Shown here piece by piece: positions 1 through 6,884 of a stretch of 20,168 bases of DNA. The translations under genes were made by a program, and so were the position numbers. The DNA lies in contig CAUJII010000043.1 of assembly GCA_963205035.1 (NCBI GenBank), forward strand, positions 1 through 20,168, written 5' to 3'. This DNA is from Spirochaetota bacterium (GTDB lineage: Bacteria; Spirochaetota; Leptospiria; Turneriellales; Turneriellaceae). Numbering within the stretch: the stretch's first letter is position 1; every line of letters starts with the position of its first letter. Below the pieces are notes generated by a model that was given only the letters and a program-made list of their open reading frames with translations, was not told the DNA's origin and did not search any database.

Positions 1-1
1 A

Positions 2-589
2 GTCGAGCCCGATAAATTTGTCGTCATTTTAGGTGATGTGAGCGGCCACGGTATTTCGAGCGGCTATCTGGTTGTTTTTGCGCGCGCGTACTTGCGTGGA
101 GCGATGGTGGGCCGAGGAGAGAGCCTCGAAGAAGCGGTCAATGGGCTGAATCAATACTTTGTTGAGTATTATCGCGGCAATGAATTCATCACACTCTTCG
201 CGCTTCAGTTGACTTTCATGCCCGATAGAATCGCATTATCTTATATCAACGCCGGCCAGCACCCAGCACTCGTTTACACGGGCGAAAAATTTCTGCGTTT
301 AGAAGAAAGCCAAAGGCTCTTGGGAGTAATACCAAATAACTACCATGCGACAGAAGTCGAAATCTCAAGCAGAGAAGCGCGCATTCTACTTTTTTCAGAC
401 GGTGCATTCGATGTTTTTAATAAGTCGGGAAGGCTTTTGGGACAGAAAAAATTCTTCGATTGGGTCTCGTCATCGATTCACGATGCGCCGGCAGACCAGT
501 TGGCGTTTTTGCGCCGCCGGATTGAAGGCTTCACAGATTTTGGAGACGAGAGCGACGATTTGACGTTGGTGATTATAGAGACGAATTAG
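2..589 (+). CDS. PP2C/SpoIIE-type serine phosphatase, C-terminal part (5' truncated by window)
   Basis: This is the C-terminal part of a PPM-family (SpoIIE/RsbU-like) phosphatase, a family that usually dephosphorylates anti-sigma-factor antagonists or similar signalling proteins using two metal ions. The frame is open from base 2 and reads VILGDVSGHG at once, the metal-binding aspartate motif that normally lies inside the catalytic domain, so the true start is upstream. Further family motifs follow in order: INAGQHPA, then LLFSDGAFD, then DESDDLTLV near the end, which carries the last metal-binding aspartates. All expected C-terminal motifs are present, so the enzyme is probably active. Any N-terminal sensor domain (HAMP, GAF or membrane) lies outside the window, so its signal is unknown. 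Its TAG stop sits in a short direct repeat at the edge of the inverted-repeat element at 590-817. Confidence 0.9.
   Translation, partial: VEPDKFVVILGDVSGHGISSGYLVVFARAYLRGAMVGRGESLEEAVNGLNQYFVEYYRGNEFITLFALQLTFMPDRIALSYINAGQHPALVYTGEKFLRLEESQRLLGVIPNNYHATEVEISSREARILLFSDGAFDVFNKSGRLLGQKKFFDWVSSSIHDAPADQLAFLRRRIEGFTDFGDESDDLTLVIIETN
580..589. repeat. Left flanking direct repeat of the inverted-repeat element
   Basis: The sequence GACGAATTAG includes the last codons and TAG stop of the phosphatase gene. It recurs as GATGAATTAG at 818-827, just beyond the right inverted repeat. The pair looks like a 9-10 bp target-site duplication made when the element inserted at the phosphatase stop codon. 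Confidence 0.6.
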
Positions 590-817
590 GGTGCGGGCGC
601 GTTTTGTGGGTACATAGCGAACGGATTCGCCGTCATGAGGCATCAAATACAAGAAAACTGCGAGCAGGCAATGCGATTTGTCGACAAATCGCTGGCCGCT
701 TTAGCAGCCCCTCATCTCTTGTCAGAAAAGGTGAGGGGCGAGGTTTGCAGTTTTCAGATTGCATTAAGGTGAATCCGTTCGCAAGTCATAAGAAACCCAC
801 AAAACGCGCCTGCACCC
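590..817. mobile_element. MITE-like inverted-repeat element (non-coding, 228 bp)
   Basis: The left end (589-611) and the reverse complement of the right end (795-817) match at 22 of 23 positions. After a short unequal stretch, 617-628 and 771-782 match perfectly over 12 bp (GCGAACGGATTC). Deeper in, 653-661 and 747-755 match over 9 bp (GAAAACTGC). The centre holds a perfect 20-bp palindrome (673-692) and a 7-bp hairpin (708-714 with 732-738). Flanking sequences at 580-589 and 818-827 are direct repeats matching at 9 of 10 positions, as expected of a target-site duplication. No convincing protein is encoded. Size, terminal repeats, flanking duplication and lack of coding sequence fit a miniature inverted-repeat transposable element. 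A structured RNA or a long bidirectional hairpin is the alternative. No second copy was seen in this window. Confidence 0.65.
673..692. repeat. Perfect 20-bp palindrome inside the element
   Basis: GCGATTTGTCGACAAATCGC equals its own reverse complement over all 20 bases. It lies close to the middle of the 228-bp inverted-repeat element, between the arms. It could be a cruciform-forming site, a site for a dimeric DNA-binding protein or a hairpin in RNA; the sequence alone does not decide. Confidence 0.8.
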
Positions 818-827
818 GATGAATTAG
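818..827. repeat. Right flanking direct repeat of the inverted-repeat element
   Basis: The sequence GATGAATTAG matches the left flank (580-589) at 9 of 10 positions and directly follows the right terminal inverted repeat. If it is a target-site duplication, the original locus read from the phosphatase stop straight into the sequence beginning at 828. Confidence 0.6.
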
Positions 828-875
828 TGGGCATAAAACGGTTTACGCTCTGAAAACATTATCCACTTAACATAG

Positions 876-1289
876 ATGCCTTTTTTACGTAGGTTAGTCC
901 CACAAGCGGCGCTTTTTGCCTTCTCGATTCTTACTCTTGAATGCGGGAGCGCGTTCATCCGCAAATCGGATGTGAAAGATTTGAGTAAGAACTATGAGGG
1001 AGAATATTCGGTGCGCGAGCGCATCGATGTCGGTAATTTTGAAAACTTGAATAAAGGGGCGCGCGTCAAAATTTTCTTCAAGACGACCGGCGACTATGTC
1101 ACGGTCTATGCATATCCCTATTCGCAAGCGCGCGAAGAGGCCGTGGGGAAAAATATTTTGCAGCTCTTCGAACAAGATTTTCCCGAACGCAAGTTTAGCA
1201 CAAAATATATCGAAGAGCGGCTCGCTCTTCTCATCGAACCTTATACGGAACCTAAGCCGGTACGAAAGGGTAGAAAAAAAAGTAGGTAG
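876..1289 (+). CDS. Small putative lipoprotein, function unknown
   Basis: I do not recognise this 137-residue protein. Its first 27 residues look like an export signal: MPFLRR supplies the basic N-region, residues 9-21 are hydrophobic, and LTLEC at 19-23 is followed by GS. That would make Cys23 a lipidated residue under a relaxed, spirochaete-style lipobox; the Glu before the Cys would be poor for an enterobacterial one. The mature part is short and mixed-charge, with a YVTVYAYPYS stretch near residues 73-82, and ends in a basic tail (KPVRKGRKKSR). The start has no strong ribosome-binding site. Three bases separate its stop from hom, so the two are probably co-transcribed. The call as a real gene rests on length, the signal sequence and the operon-like spacing. 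Confidence 0.65.
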   Translation: MPFLRRLVPQAALFAFSILTLECGSAFIRKSDVKDLSKNYEGEYSVRERIDVGNFENLNKGARVKIFFKTTGDYVTVYAYPYSQAREEAVGKNILQLFEQDFPERKFSTKYIEERLALLIEPYTEPKPVRKGRKKSR

Positions 1290-1292
1290 ATA

Positions 1293-2531
1293 ATGCGGAT
1301 TGGTATCTTTGGCTTCGGCACGGTGGGGCAGGGGCTCCTCCAGATTTTACGCGAGAAGAAGAGCGGCATTGAAGTGGCCGCAGTCGTCGACCGCAGCTTT
1401 CAGCGCAAGAGCGAGCTCCTCCGGGGGATTAAAGCCTCTGCCGATAAAGATTTGATTTTGAAAGATTCTTCGATTGACACAGTGGTCGAGCTCATGGGGG
1501 GCATCGACGATGCGCTCTATGTGGTGCGCACGGCTCTCGATAACGGCAAAAATGTTGTGACAGCCAACAAGGCTCTCTTGGCAGAGCACGGCTATTCCCT
1601 CTTTCAACTGGCCGAACGGAACGGTCGCATCATCTGCTACGAGGCGGCGATTGCAGGCGCTATACCGATTGTGCGCAATATCGAAGCAGTTTTTCGCAAC
1701 GAGCGAATAACGAGACTCATGGGAATCGTCAACGGTACGACGAACTACATTCTGACGCGCATGCGCAAAGACCGAATGCCTTATGGCGACGTTCTCGAAG
1801 CTGCGCAAAAATCGGGTTTGGCCGAGGCAGACCCGACCTTAGACGTCGGTGGTTACGACGCGCAGCAAAAATTGGCGTTGCTTGTTTCACTCGTCACGGG
1901 TAAATGGGTCGAGGCGAAAAATATTCAAGTACGTGGTATTACCGAAGTGACCCAACAAGACATGCAGTGGGCGGAGCGTTTTGCAAACCGCATAAGGCTT
2001 GTCGCGGAATATGATTTTATCGACAACCAACACTTTATGCACGTCACCCCGGCACTCGTTTCTGAAAAAAACGTCCTCTATGACATCGAATATGAAAACA
2101 ACGCGATTCTTTTTCACGGCGAATACTCGGGCGAACATTTGTTTATGGGCAAGGGGGCGGGAAAGTTCCCTACGGCGTTTTCTGTCTATTCTGATTTGCT
2201 GCATCTTCAAAGTGAAAATACGAAGCTGCGTTTAGAATACGATGGGAGCTATCTCGCCATCGGCGATATTGCGCAGACAAGCTCCGCATTTTATCTGCGT
2301 CTGCGCGTGAAAGACCAACCGGGGGTATTGGCGGCCATCGCGCAAATTCTCGGAAACTGTGCGCTTTCGATTGCGTCTGTGCACCAAGATCACTCGGCTG
2401 CGATCCAGGGCGAGGTCGATGTCGTGATCCACACGCATGCTGCGAAACGCAGTGCATTTTATACGGCACTCCAAGAGATTCAGAAACTCAAGAGTATTGT
2501 GTTGCACCAAATTTATTTACCTGTGTTGTAG
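1293..2531 (+). CDS. hom: Homoserine dehydrogenase with C-terminal ACT domain
   Basis: This enzyme reduces aspartate semialdehyde to homoserine with NAD(P)H in the cytoplasm, at the branch toward threonine and methionine. The 412-residue protein has the family order. A Rossmann nucleotide-binding motif GFGTVGQG lies at residues 7-14 and TANKALLAEHG at about 90-100. The catalytic domain carries GIVNGTTNYILTRM near 144-157 and EADPTLDVGGYDA near 178-190. The last 80 or so residues, from about 333 (YLRLRVKDQPGVLAAIA), form an ACT domain, the usual site of feedback control by threonine. Length is normal for single-function Hom with ACT. The ATG follows an AGGTAG stretch overlapping the stop of the upstream lipoprotein gene. 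No thrB, thrC or lysC is adjacent. Confidence 0.96.
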   Translation: MRIGIFGFGTVGQGLLQILREKKSGIEVAAVVDRSFQRKSELLRGIKASADKDLILKDSSIDTVVELMGGIDDALYVVRTALDNGKNVVTANKALLAEHGYSLFQLAERNGRIICYEAAIAGAIPIVRNIEAVFRNERITRLMGIVNGTTNYILTRMRKDRMPYGDVLEAAQKSGLAEADPTLDVGGYDAQQKLALLVSLVTGKWVEAKNIQVRGITEVTQQDMQWAERFANRIRLVAEYDFIDNQHFMHVTPALVSEKNVLYDIEYENNAILFHGEYSGEHLFMGKGAGKFPTAFSVYSDLLHLQSENTKLRLEYDGSYLAIGDIAQTSSAFYLRLRVKDQPGVLAAIAQILGNCALSIASVHQDHSAAIQGEVDVVIHTHAAKRSAFYTALQEIQKLKSIVLHQIYLPVL

Positions 2532-2602
2532 AGAGATTTTAGCCTCTTTCCAGGGCGTGATAAATCACTTGTCTAACGCTCGCAGAAAATTAGCCTATCC
2601 AC

Positions 2603-4135
2603 ATGGATTCGATCATTCAATTTATTGCACAACACCCCGTGTGGACTACTTTCATTGCGATTGGGATATTTTTGATCGCAGTCTTAATTCACGACTTGAC
2701 GCAAAAAAAACATATTATTTTGCACAACTTTCCTGTCGTCGGGCATCTGCGCTATTTGCTTGAAGTTCTGGGGCCAGAGCTGCGGCAGTACTGGGTTGCG
2801 AACGATAAAGAAGAAATGCCGTTCAACCGCGCTGAAAGGCGTTGGGTCTACGCCACCTCGAAGGGGCAAAACAGCAACTTTGGTTTCGGTACAACCGAGC
2901 AGCTTTACGAAGCGGGTTATCCAATCATTAAACACGCGATGTTTCCGTTCCCAGAAAGTAAGGCGGTCGCCATTAACGGCGACGCCTCTGCTGTACCTGC
3001 ACTCAAAATTTTAGGCGAAGGGCATAACCGCAAAAAAGCGTGGCGTCCGCCTTCGATTGTAAATATATCGGCGATGTCTTTTGGGTCTCTGGGCGATCGT
3101 GCGGTTTCTGCGCTCAACCAAGGCGCAAAAATTGCTGGGTGTTGGCATAACACGGGGGAAGGTGGATTTTCTTCGTATCACGCAAGTGGTGCCGATGTGG
3201 CGTGGCAAATTGGCACAGGCTATTTTGGCGCGCGCGACGAGAAGGGTTTCTCTTTAGACAAGACCGTCGAGAAAATAGAGACCTACCCGCAGATCCGTTT
3301 GATTGAACTCAAACTCTCTCAAGGGGCCAAACCGGGTAAAGGGGGAATTCTCCCCGGCGTCAAGGTGACTGCTGAAATTGCAGCGATCCGCGGCGTAAAA
3401 GAAGGCGAAGATTGTATCTCTCCAAACTACCACAGCGAGTTCTCAGGCGTCGATGAGATGATCCGCTTTATCGAAAAGCTGGCGAGTGCCACGGGTTTGC
3501 CCATCGGCATCAAAAGCGCGATTGGCGAACTGGCGTTTTGGGAAGAACTCGCCGTGCGCATGAAGCAAACGAAAAAAGGGCCCGACTTCATCACCATCGA
3601 TGGGGGCGAGGGGGGCACCGGGGCCGCCCCGCTGACTTTCGCAGACCACGTCTCTCTCCCGTTCAAAGTCGGCTTTGCGCGCGTTTACCAAATTTTTCAA
3701 AAAGCAAAAGTTTCCGAGCGCATTGCGTTTATCGGTTCAGGTAAATTGGGTTTTCCAGACCGCGCAGTCGTCGCTTTTGCGATGGGGTGCGACCTCATCA
3801 ACGTAGCGCGCGAGGCGATGCTTTCGATTGGGTGCATCCAAGCGCAGAAGTGCCATACGGGCCATTGCCCGACGGGAATTGCGACGCAGAATTGGTGGTT
3901 GCAAAGCGGTTTCAACGTCGAGGATAAAAAACACCGCGCTGCGCGTTTCATCAAAGGTTTTCGCAAGGAGCTTTTAAGCCTCGCGCATGCGTCGGGTTAT
4001 GAGCATCCGATCCAGTTTACGGGCGACGACATCGAAATCAGCCAAGGGATGAACCGCTATCAAACCTTGAGTGCGCTCTTGGGGTATAAACGCGACAAGG
4101 TCAAGTTCCCCGGCATGGCGCGTCTCGCGTCTTAG
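2603..4135 (+). CDS. Membrane-anchored FMN-binding glutamate synthase-family protein (stand-alone FMN domain)
   Basis: This 510-residue protein corresponds to the FMN/3Fe-4S synthase domain of glutamate synthase, without the glutaminase domain or the GltD-like NADPH subunit. Residues 14-33 form one hydrophobic helix, so the catalytic part is probably tethered to the inner membrane. Typical core features are SAMSFGSLGDRA, HNTGEGG, KPGKGGILPG and DGGEGGTGAAP. The iron-sulfur cluster motif is intact: Cys411, Cys417 and Cys422 (C-x5-C-x4-C, CIQAQKCHTGHCPTG). The protein belongs to the widespread stand-alone family (B. subtilis YerD-like) whose reaction is poorly known, so ammonia or glutamine use should not be assumed. 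It follows hom by 71 bases and may share its transcript. It ends 21 bases before the convergent prmA gene, with no clear terminator between. Confidence 0.92.
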   Translation: MDSIIQFIAQHPVWTTFIAIGIFLIAVLIHDLTQKKHIILHNFPVVGHLRYLLEVLGPELRQYWVANDKEEMPFNRAERRWVYATSKGQNSNFGFGTTEQLYEAGYPIIKHAMFPFPESKAVAINGDASAVPALKILGEGHNRKKAWRPPSIVNISAMSFGSLGDRAVSALNQGAKIAGCWHNTGEGGFSSYHASGADVAWQIGTGYFGARDEKGFSLDKTVEKIETYPQIRLIELKLSQGAKPGKGGILPGVKVTAEIAAIRGVKEGEDCISPNYHSEFSGVDEMIRFIEKLASATGLPIGIKSAIGELAFWEELAVRMKQTKKGPDFITIDGGEGGTGAAPLTFADHVSLPFKVGFARVYQIFQKAKVSERIAFIGSGKLGFPDRAVVAFAMGCDLINVAREAMLSIGCIQAQKCHTGHCPTGIATQNWWLQSGFNVEDKKHRAARFIKGFRKELLSLAHASGYEHPIQFTGDDIEISQGMNRYQTLSALLGYKRDKVKFPGMARLAS

Positions 4136-4156
4136 AGTTTTCGTGGGATTAATCCG

Positions 4157-5068
4157 TTATTCGCTGGCCGAATACATGAGCCAGTCTTCTTTGCGGCGTA
4201 TTTGAAAATTGGTCTCGGTAATCGTTTTCAAAAATGCCGTAAACTTTGCTTCTTGCTCAATAGGAATTCCCGAGAGAGCCCATGCACGGCTCTCAGCGAG
4301 TGCACTCTGGAGCGCTTCTCGGTTCGCCTCGAAAATATTCGGTAAGATATTCGCAAGAAAAAGAGTCGTCTCTTTTTTTAACAAAATTGTCGAGAGAGTA
4401 GAGAAGTCTCCCACGGTGAAACTTGCATCGTATTGCTTCTCGTATTTTTTTTGATTGAGTTCGAGGTTTGCATGCGCCGACTCAATGGCGAGCGTTTCGA
4501 CGTCGACGCCGTAAACTTCTTTTGCGCCGTGAAGAAGCGCTGCGAGCGCAAGAATTCCCGAACCGCATCCCATGTCGATGGCGGTGTCCGTAGGCCGCAC
4601 ATTCTCTTCGATGAATTCAATCATCAGTTGTGTCGTCGCATGTTTTCCCGTCCCGAAAGCCATGCCTGGAATTAAAAAGAGGCGCTTGAAGTTCTCGTTC
4701 ACCTCGGGGTTGTTTTCATCCCAAGGCGGAACGAGGGCAGTTTTTTGCGTCAACGCAAAGGCGCGGAAAGTCTTTTCAAACTCCTTGAGGTAGTCGGAGT
4801 ATTTCACCTCGGACACGCTAAACGGAAGATGGGTAAATCCCAAAGACGCCAAAGCCATCGGAGTGAAAGCGCGCGCGGGAAAGGTCTTCGTAAAAAAAAA
4901 GAAAAGCTCGGTGTTCTCTTCGGTGAGGTTTGAAGGCCGCCCTTCTGCATAGAGGAGTTCATAAGTGCTGATGGCTCCCGAACGCAAGAAAAAATCTTCG
5001 ATCTCAAAAGAGCTCTCTTTGGACACGGTGATTTGAACTTGCCAGAACGCCGCGTTCAGGTAACTCAT
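4157..5068 (-). CDS. prmA: Ribosomal protein L11 methyltransferase
   Basis: PrmA transfers methyl groups from S-adenosylmethionine to ribosomal protein L11. The 303-residue protein has an N-terminal substrate-recognition half followed by a class I methyltransferase fold. Family marks are PGMAFGTGKHATTQLM at about residues 134-149, the SAM-binding loop DMGCGSGILALAA at about 165-177, and LANILPNI in place of the usual NPPY-like catalytic motif. Length is close to the usual 290-310. Its ATG overlaps the hemB stop in an ATGA junction (5065-5068), so translation is probably coupled to hemB. It is the last gene of the tig-M23-hemB-prmA operon and converges on the glutamate synthase-like gene. Confidence 0.94.
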   Translation of the reverse strand: MSYLNAAFWQVQITVSKESSFEIEDFFLRSGAISTYELLYAEGRPSNLTEENTELFFFFTKTFPARAFTPMALASLGFTHLPFSVSEVKYSDYLKEFEKTFRAFALTQKTALVPPWDENNPEVNENFKRLFLIPGMAFGTGKHATTQLMIEFIEENVRPTDTAIDMGCGSGILALAALLHGAKEVYGVDVETLAIESAHANLELNQKKYEKQYDASFTVGDFSTLSTILLKKETTLFLANILPNIFEANREALQSALAESRAWALSGIPIEQEAKFTAFLKTITETNFQIRRKEDWLMYSASE

Positions 5069-6033
5069 TGAACAAATTCTCGGGCAAAGTACGTTATGAC
5101 TGCGTCTGCACCTGAACGAAAGAATGCAAGCAGCATTTCATCGCGAGCGCGTGTGGGATCAATCCACCCTTTGGCGCCTGCGGCTTTCACCATCGCGTAT
5201 TCTCCGCTCACGTTATAGCAGACAATCGGTAGGGTGCTCGCTTCTTTCAATCGGTAGATAATATCTAAGTAGGCGAGCGCAGGTTTCACCATGAGGTAGT
5301 CTGCGCCCTCGGCTGTGTCGAGACGCGCCTCGCGTAAAGCCTCGCGTGCATTCGCCGCGTCCATTTGATAAGTTTTTTTGTCGCCGAACTTGGGCTTCGA
5401 GTCGAGCGCGTCACGGAATGGCCCGTAGAATGCGCTTGCGTATTTGGCCGTATAAGACATAATTGCAACGTCCGTAAAACGCGCTGTGTCTAATGCGTCA
5501 CGCAAGTAAGCCACGCGACCATCCATCATATCAGAAGGGCCCAAGATGTCGATTCCGGCTTCGGCTTGCGCAAGCGACATTTTACCTAAGACGTCGAGCG
5601 TTTCGTCGTTTACGATTTTGCCGTCTTTCACAATGCCGTCGTGCCCGTCTGAAGAGTACGGGTCGAGCGCAACGTCTGAAATCAAGACCGCTTCGGGGAG
5701 CTCTCGCTTGAGGGTTTTAATAATACGCAGATAAAAATTATTTTTGGAGTAAGAGTAAGACCCCTCGCTGTCTTTGAAGCTTTCTTCAACCGCCGGAAAA
5801 AGGATAAAGGAGCGAATGCCCAGGCGTAGCGAGCTTTCGATATGCTTCAAGGCCACGTCTTCGCTCATGCGAAAAATGCCGGGCATCGATAAGATGTCCT
5901 GCGTTTTATTTTCGCCGTCGAGTAGGAAAATAGGTTCGATGAGTTTTTCTTTACGGATTTCTGTTTCAGAGCTGAGCGCACGCACGCCGGCGGACACGCG
6001 GTTTCGTCGAGGTCTTTCGCGGAGAAATTCCAC
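5065..6033 (-). CDS. hemB: Delta-aminolevulinic acid dehydratase (porphobilinogen synthase)
   Basis: HemB condenses two 5-aminolevulinate molecules to porphobilinogen in haem synthesis. The protein has 322 residues, the normal length. The two Schiff-base lysines are in their expected contexts: K197 in SYTAKYASAFYGPF and K250 in LMVKPALAY. The metal site reads ISDVALDPYSSDGHDG (about 118-133), with aspartate and alanine where zinc-dependent enzymes have three cysteines; this is the magnesium-type, zinc-independent form known from pseudomonads and plants. The start is GTG, six bases after the stop of the M23 gene, and gives the usual RPRRNR N-terminus. It overlaps prmA by four bases. hemN lies on the other side of tig. 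Confidence 0.96.
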   Translation of the reverse strand: MEFLRERPRRNRVSAGVRALSSETEIRKEKLIEPIFLLDGENKTQDILSMPGIFRMSEDVALKHIESSLRLGIRSFILFPAVEESFKDSEGSYSYSKNNFYLRIIKTLKRELPEAVLISDVALDPYSSDGHDGIVKDGKIVNDETLDVLGKMSLAQAEAGIDILGPSDMMDGRVAYLRDALDTARFTDVAIMSYTAKYASAFYGPFRDALDSKPKFGDKKTYQMDAANAREALREARLDTAEGADYLMVKPALAYLDIIYRLKEASTLPIVCYNVSGEYAMVKAAGAKGWIDPTRARDEMLLAFFRSGADAVITYFAREFVQ

Positions 6034-6038
6034 CGTGT

Positions 6039-6878
6039 CTATCTCGAAACAGACGGGGCACTCGCCGCCACCTTGCCCTTTGTCGCGAGTCGAAGTTCGT
6101 ATTCGGCCGATTCTTTTAGATTCTCTTCGTAATTTGTGAAAAAGAATTGTTCGGGGTCGAGCACTACGCCTTGCTGCGTGCGTATTTCAAAATGCAGATG
6201 GGGACCGGTGGATCGTCCGGTGTTTCCAGAAAAGCCCACGAGCTGCCCCGGTTGGATTTTGTCGCCGACTTTAACAACCCATTCTGAAAGGTGGGCATAC
6301 CATGCCAGCGTGCCGTCGCTGTTTTCCACTAAGACACAGTTTCCATAAGGCCCTTGGTCGCCGACGCGCAACACGCGGCCTTCGGTCGCACCCACAACGA
6401 TACTGCCGCGCGCCGCCGCAATATCAATACCACCGTGGAGTCTGCCCCACCGCGTACCGACGCGGCTCGTGATGCGGATGCCTGGGGTGGGCCACAGGTA
6501 TTGGCCTTTCTTGATTTGTATTTTTTGGCGTTCGATTCCAGAATCTTCAAACGCCTGCAGTTGGCGTTTAGTATAAGGAACAAAAACAAAGCCCGCGCTT
6601 CGTGTATATTTATCGGAGGCGGAGATTTCATTGAGTGCGAAGAAAAGTTTTGAGTCGCAAATTTCTTTTTTGCAAATCTTGGTGATTGCCGACCGTGCAG
6701 AAGCCTGGACCCACTTACCCATATACCCTTGATACGTTTGCAAGAGGGCGTTATCCATGTCGATGGTAGTTTTTTGCAGTAGGCCCTGCGCCTTTTCGAC
6801 CATGGCCTGCCAACTGCTCTTTGCACTCGGTTCGGCAAAGAGAGCAGAGCTTAGAAGCAGTGCGTAAATAAACTTCAT
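6039..6878 (-). CDS. Secreted M23 (LytM-type) zinc metallopeptidase
   Basis: This is a probable periplasmic peptidoglycan endopeptidase or a LytM-type activator. The 279-residue protein begins with a signal peptide (MKFIYALLLSSALFA, likely cut near residue 15). A 110-residue region without a recognisable domain follows, with a Cys pair at 69 and 74 that may form a disulfide. The M23 domain runs from about 130 to 245. Its zinc ligands and catalytic residues are all present: His148 and Asp152 in HGGID, His196 in YAHLS, and His227/His229 in GPHLHFEI. With both the HxxxD and HxH motifs intact it is more likely an active enzyme than a degenerate EnvC/NlpD-type activator. It starts seven bases after the tig stop (TTAGGCGTCGATG, the AGG serving as ribosome-binding site) and precedes hemB by five bases. 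Confidence 0.93.
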   Translation of the reverse strand: MKFIYALLLSSALFAEPSAKSSWQAMVEKAQGLLQKTTIDMDNALLQTYQGYMGKWVQASARSAITKICKKEICDSKLFFALNEISASDKYTRSAGFVFVPYTKRQLQAFEDSGIERQKIQIKKGQYLWPTPGIRITSRVGTRWGRLHGGIDIAAARGSIVVGATEGRVLRVGDQGPYGNCVLVENSDGTLAWYAHLSEWVVKVGDKIQPGQLVGFSGNTGRSTGPHLHFEIRTQQGVVLDPEQFFFTNYEENLKESAEYELRLATKGKVAASAPSVSR

Positions 6879-6884
6879 CGACGC

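Noticed and set aside
38..589. GTG at 38 as start of the phosphatase
   Set aside because: The conserved VILGDVSGHG motif starts before it and the frame is open to the window edge, so the gene is truncated rather than starting here.
604..822. 72-codon plus-strand ORF inside the inverted-repeat element
   Set aside because: It runs through the two arms and the palindrome, has no recognisable motif, and is better explained as chance within a non-coding element.
2557..2568. GTGAT-AA-ATCAC inverted repeat between hom and the glutamate synthase-like gene as an operator
   Set aside because: Five-base half-sites are too short to call without other copies or a known regulator.
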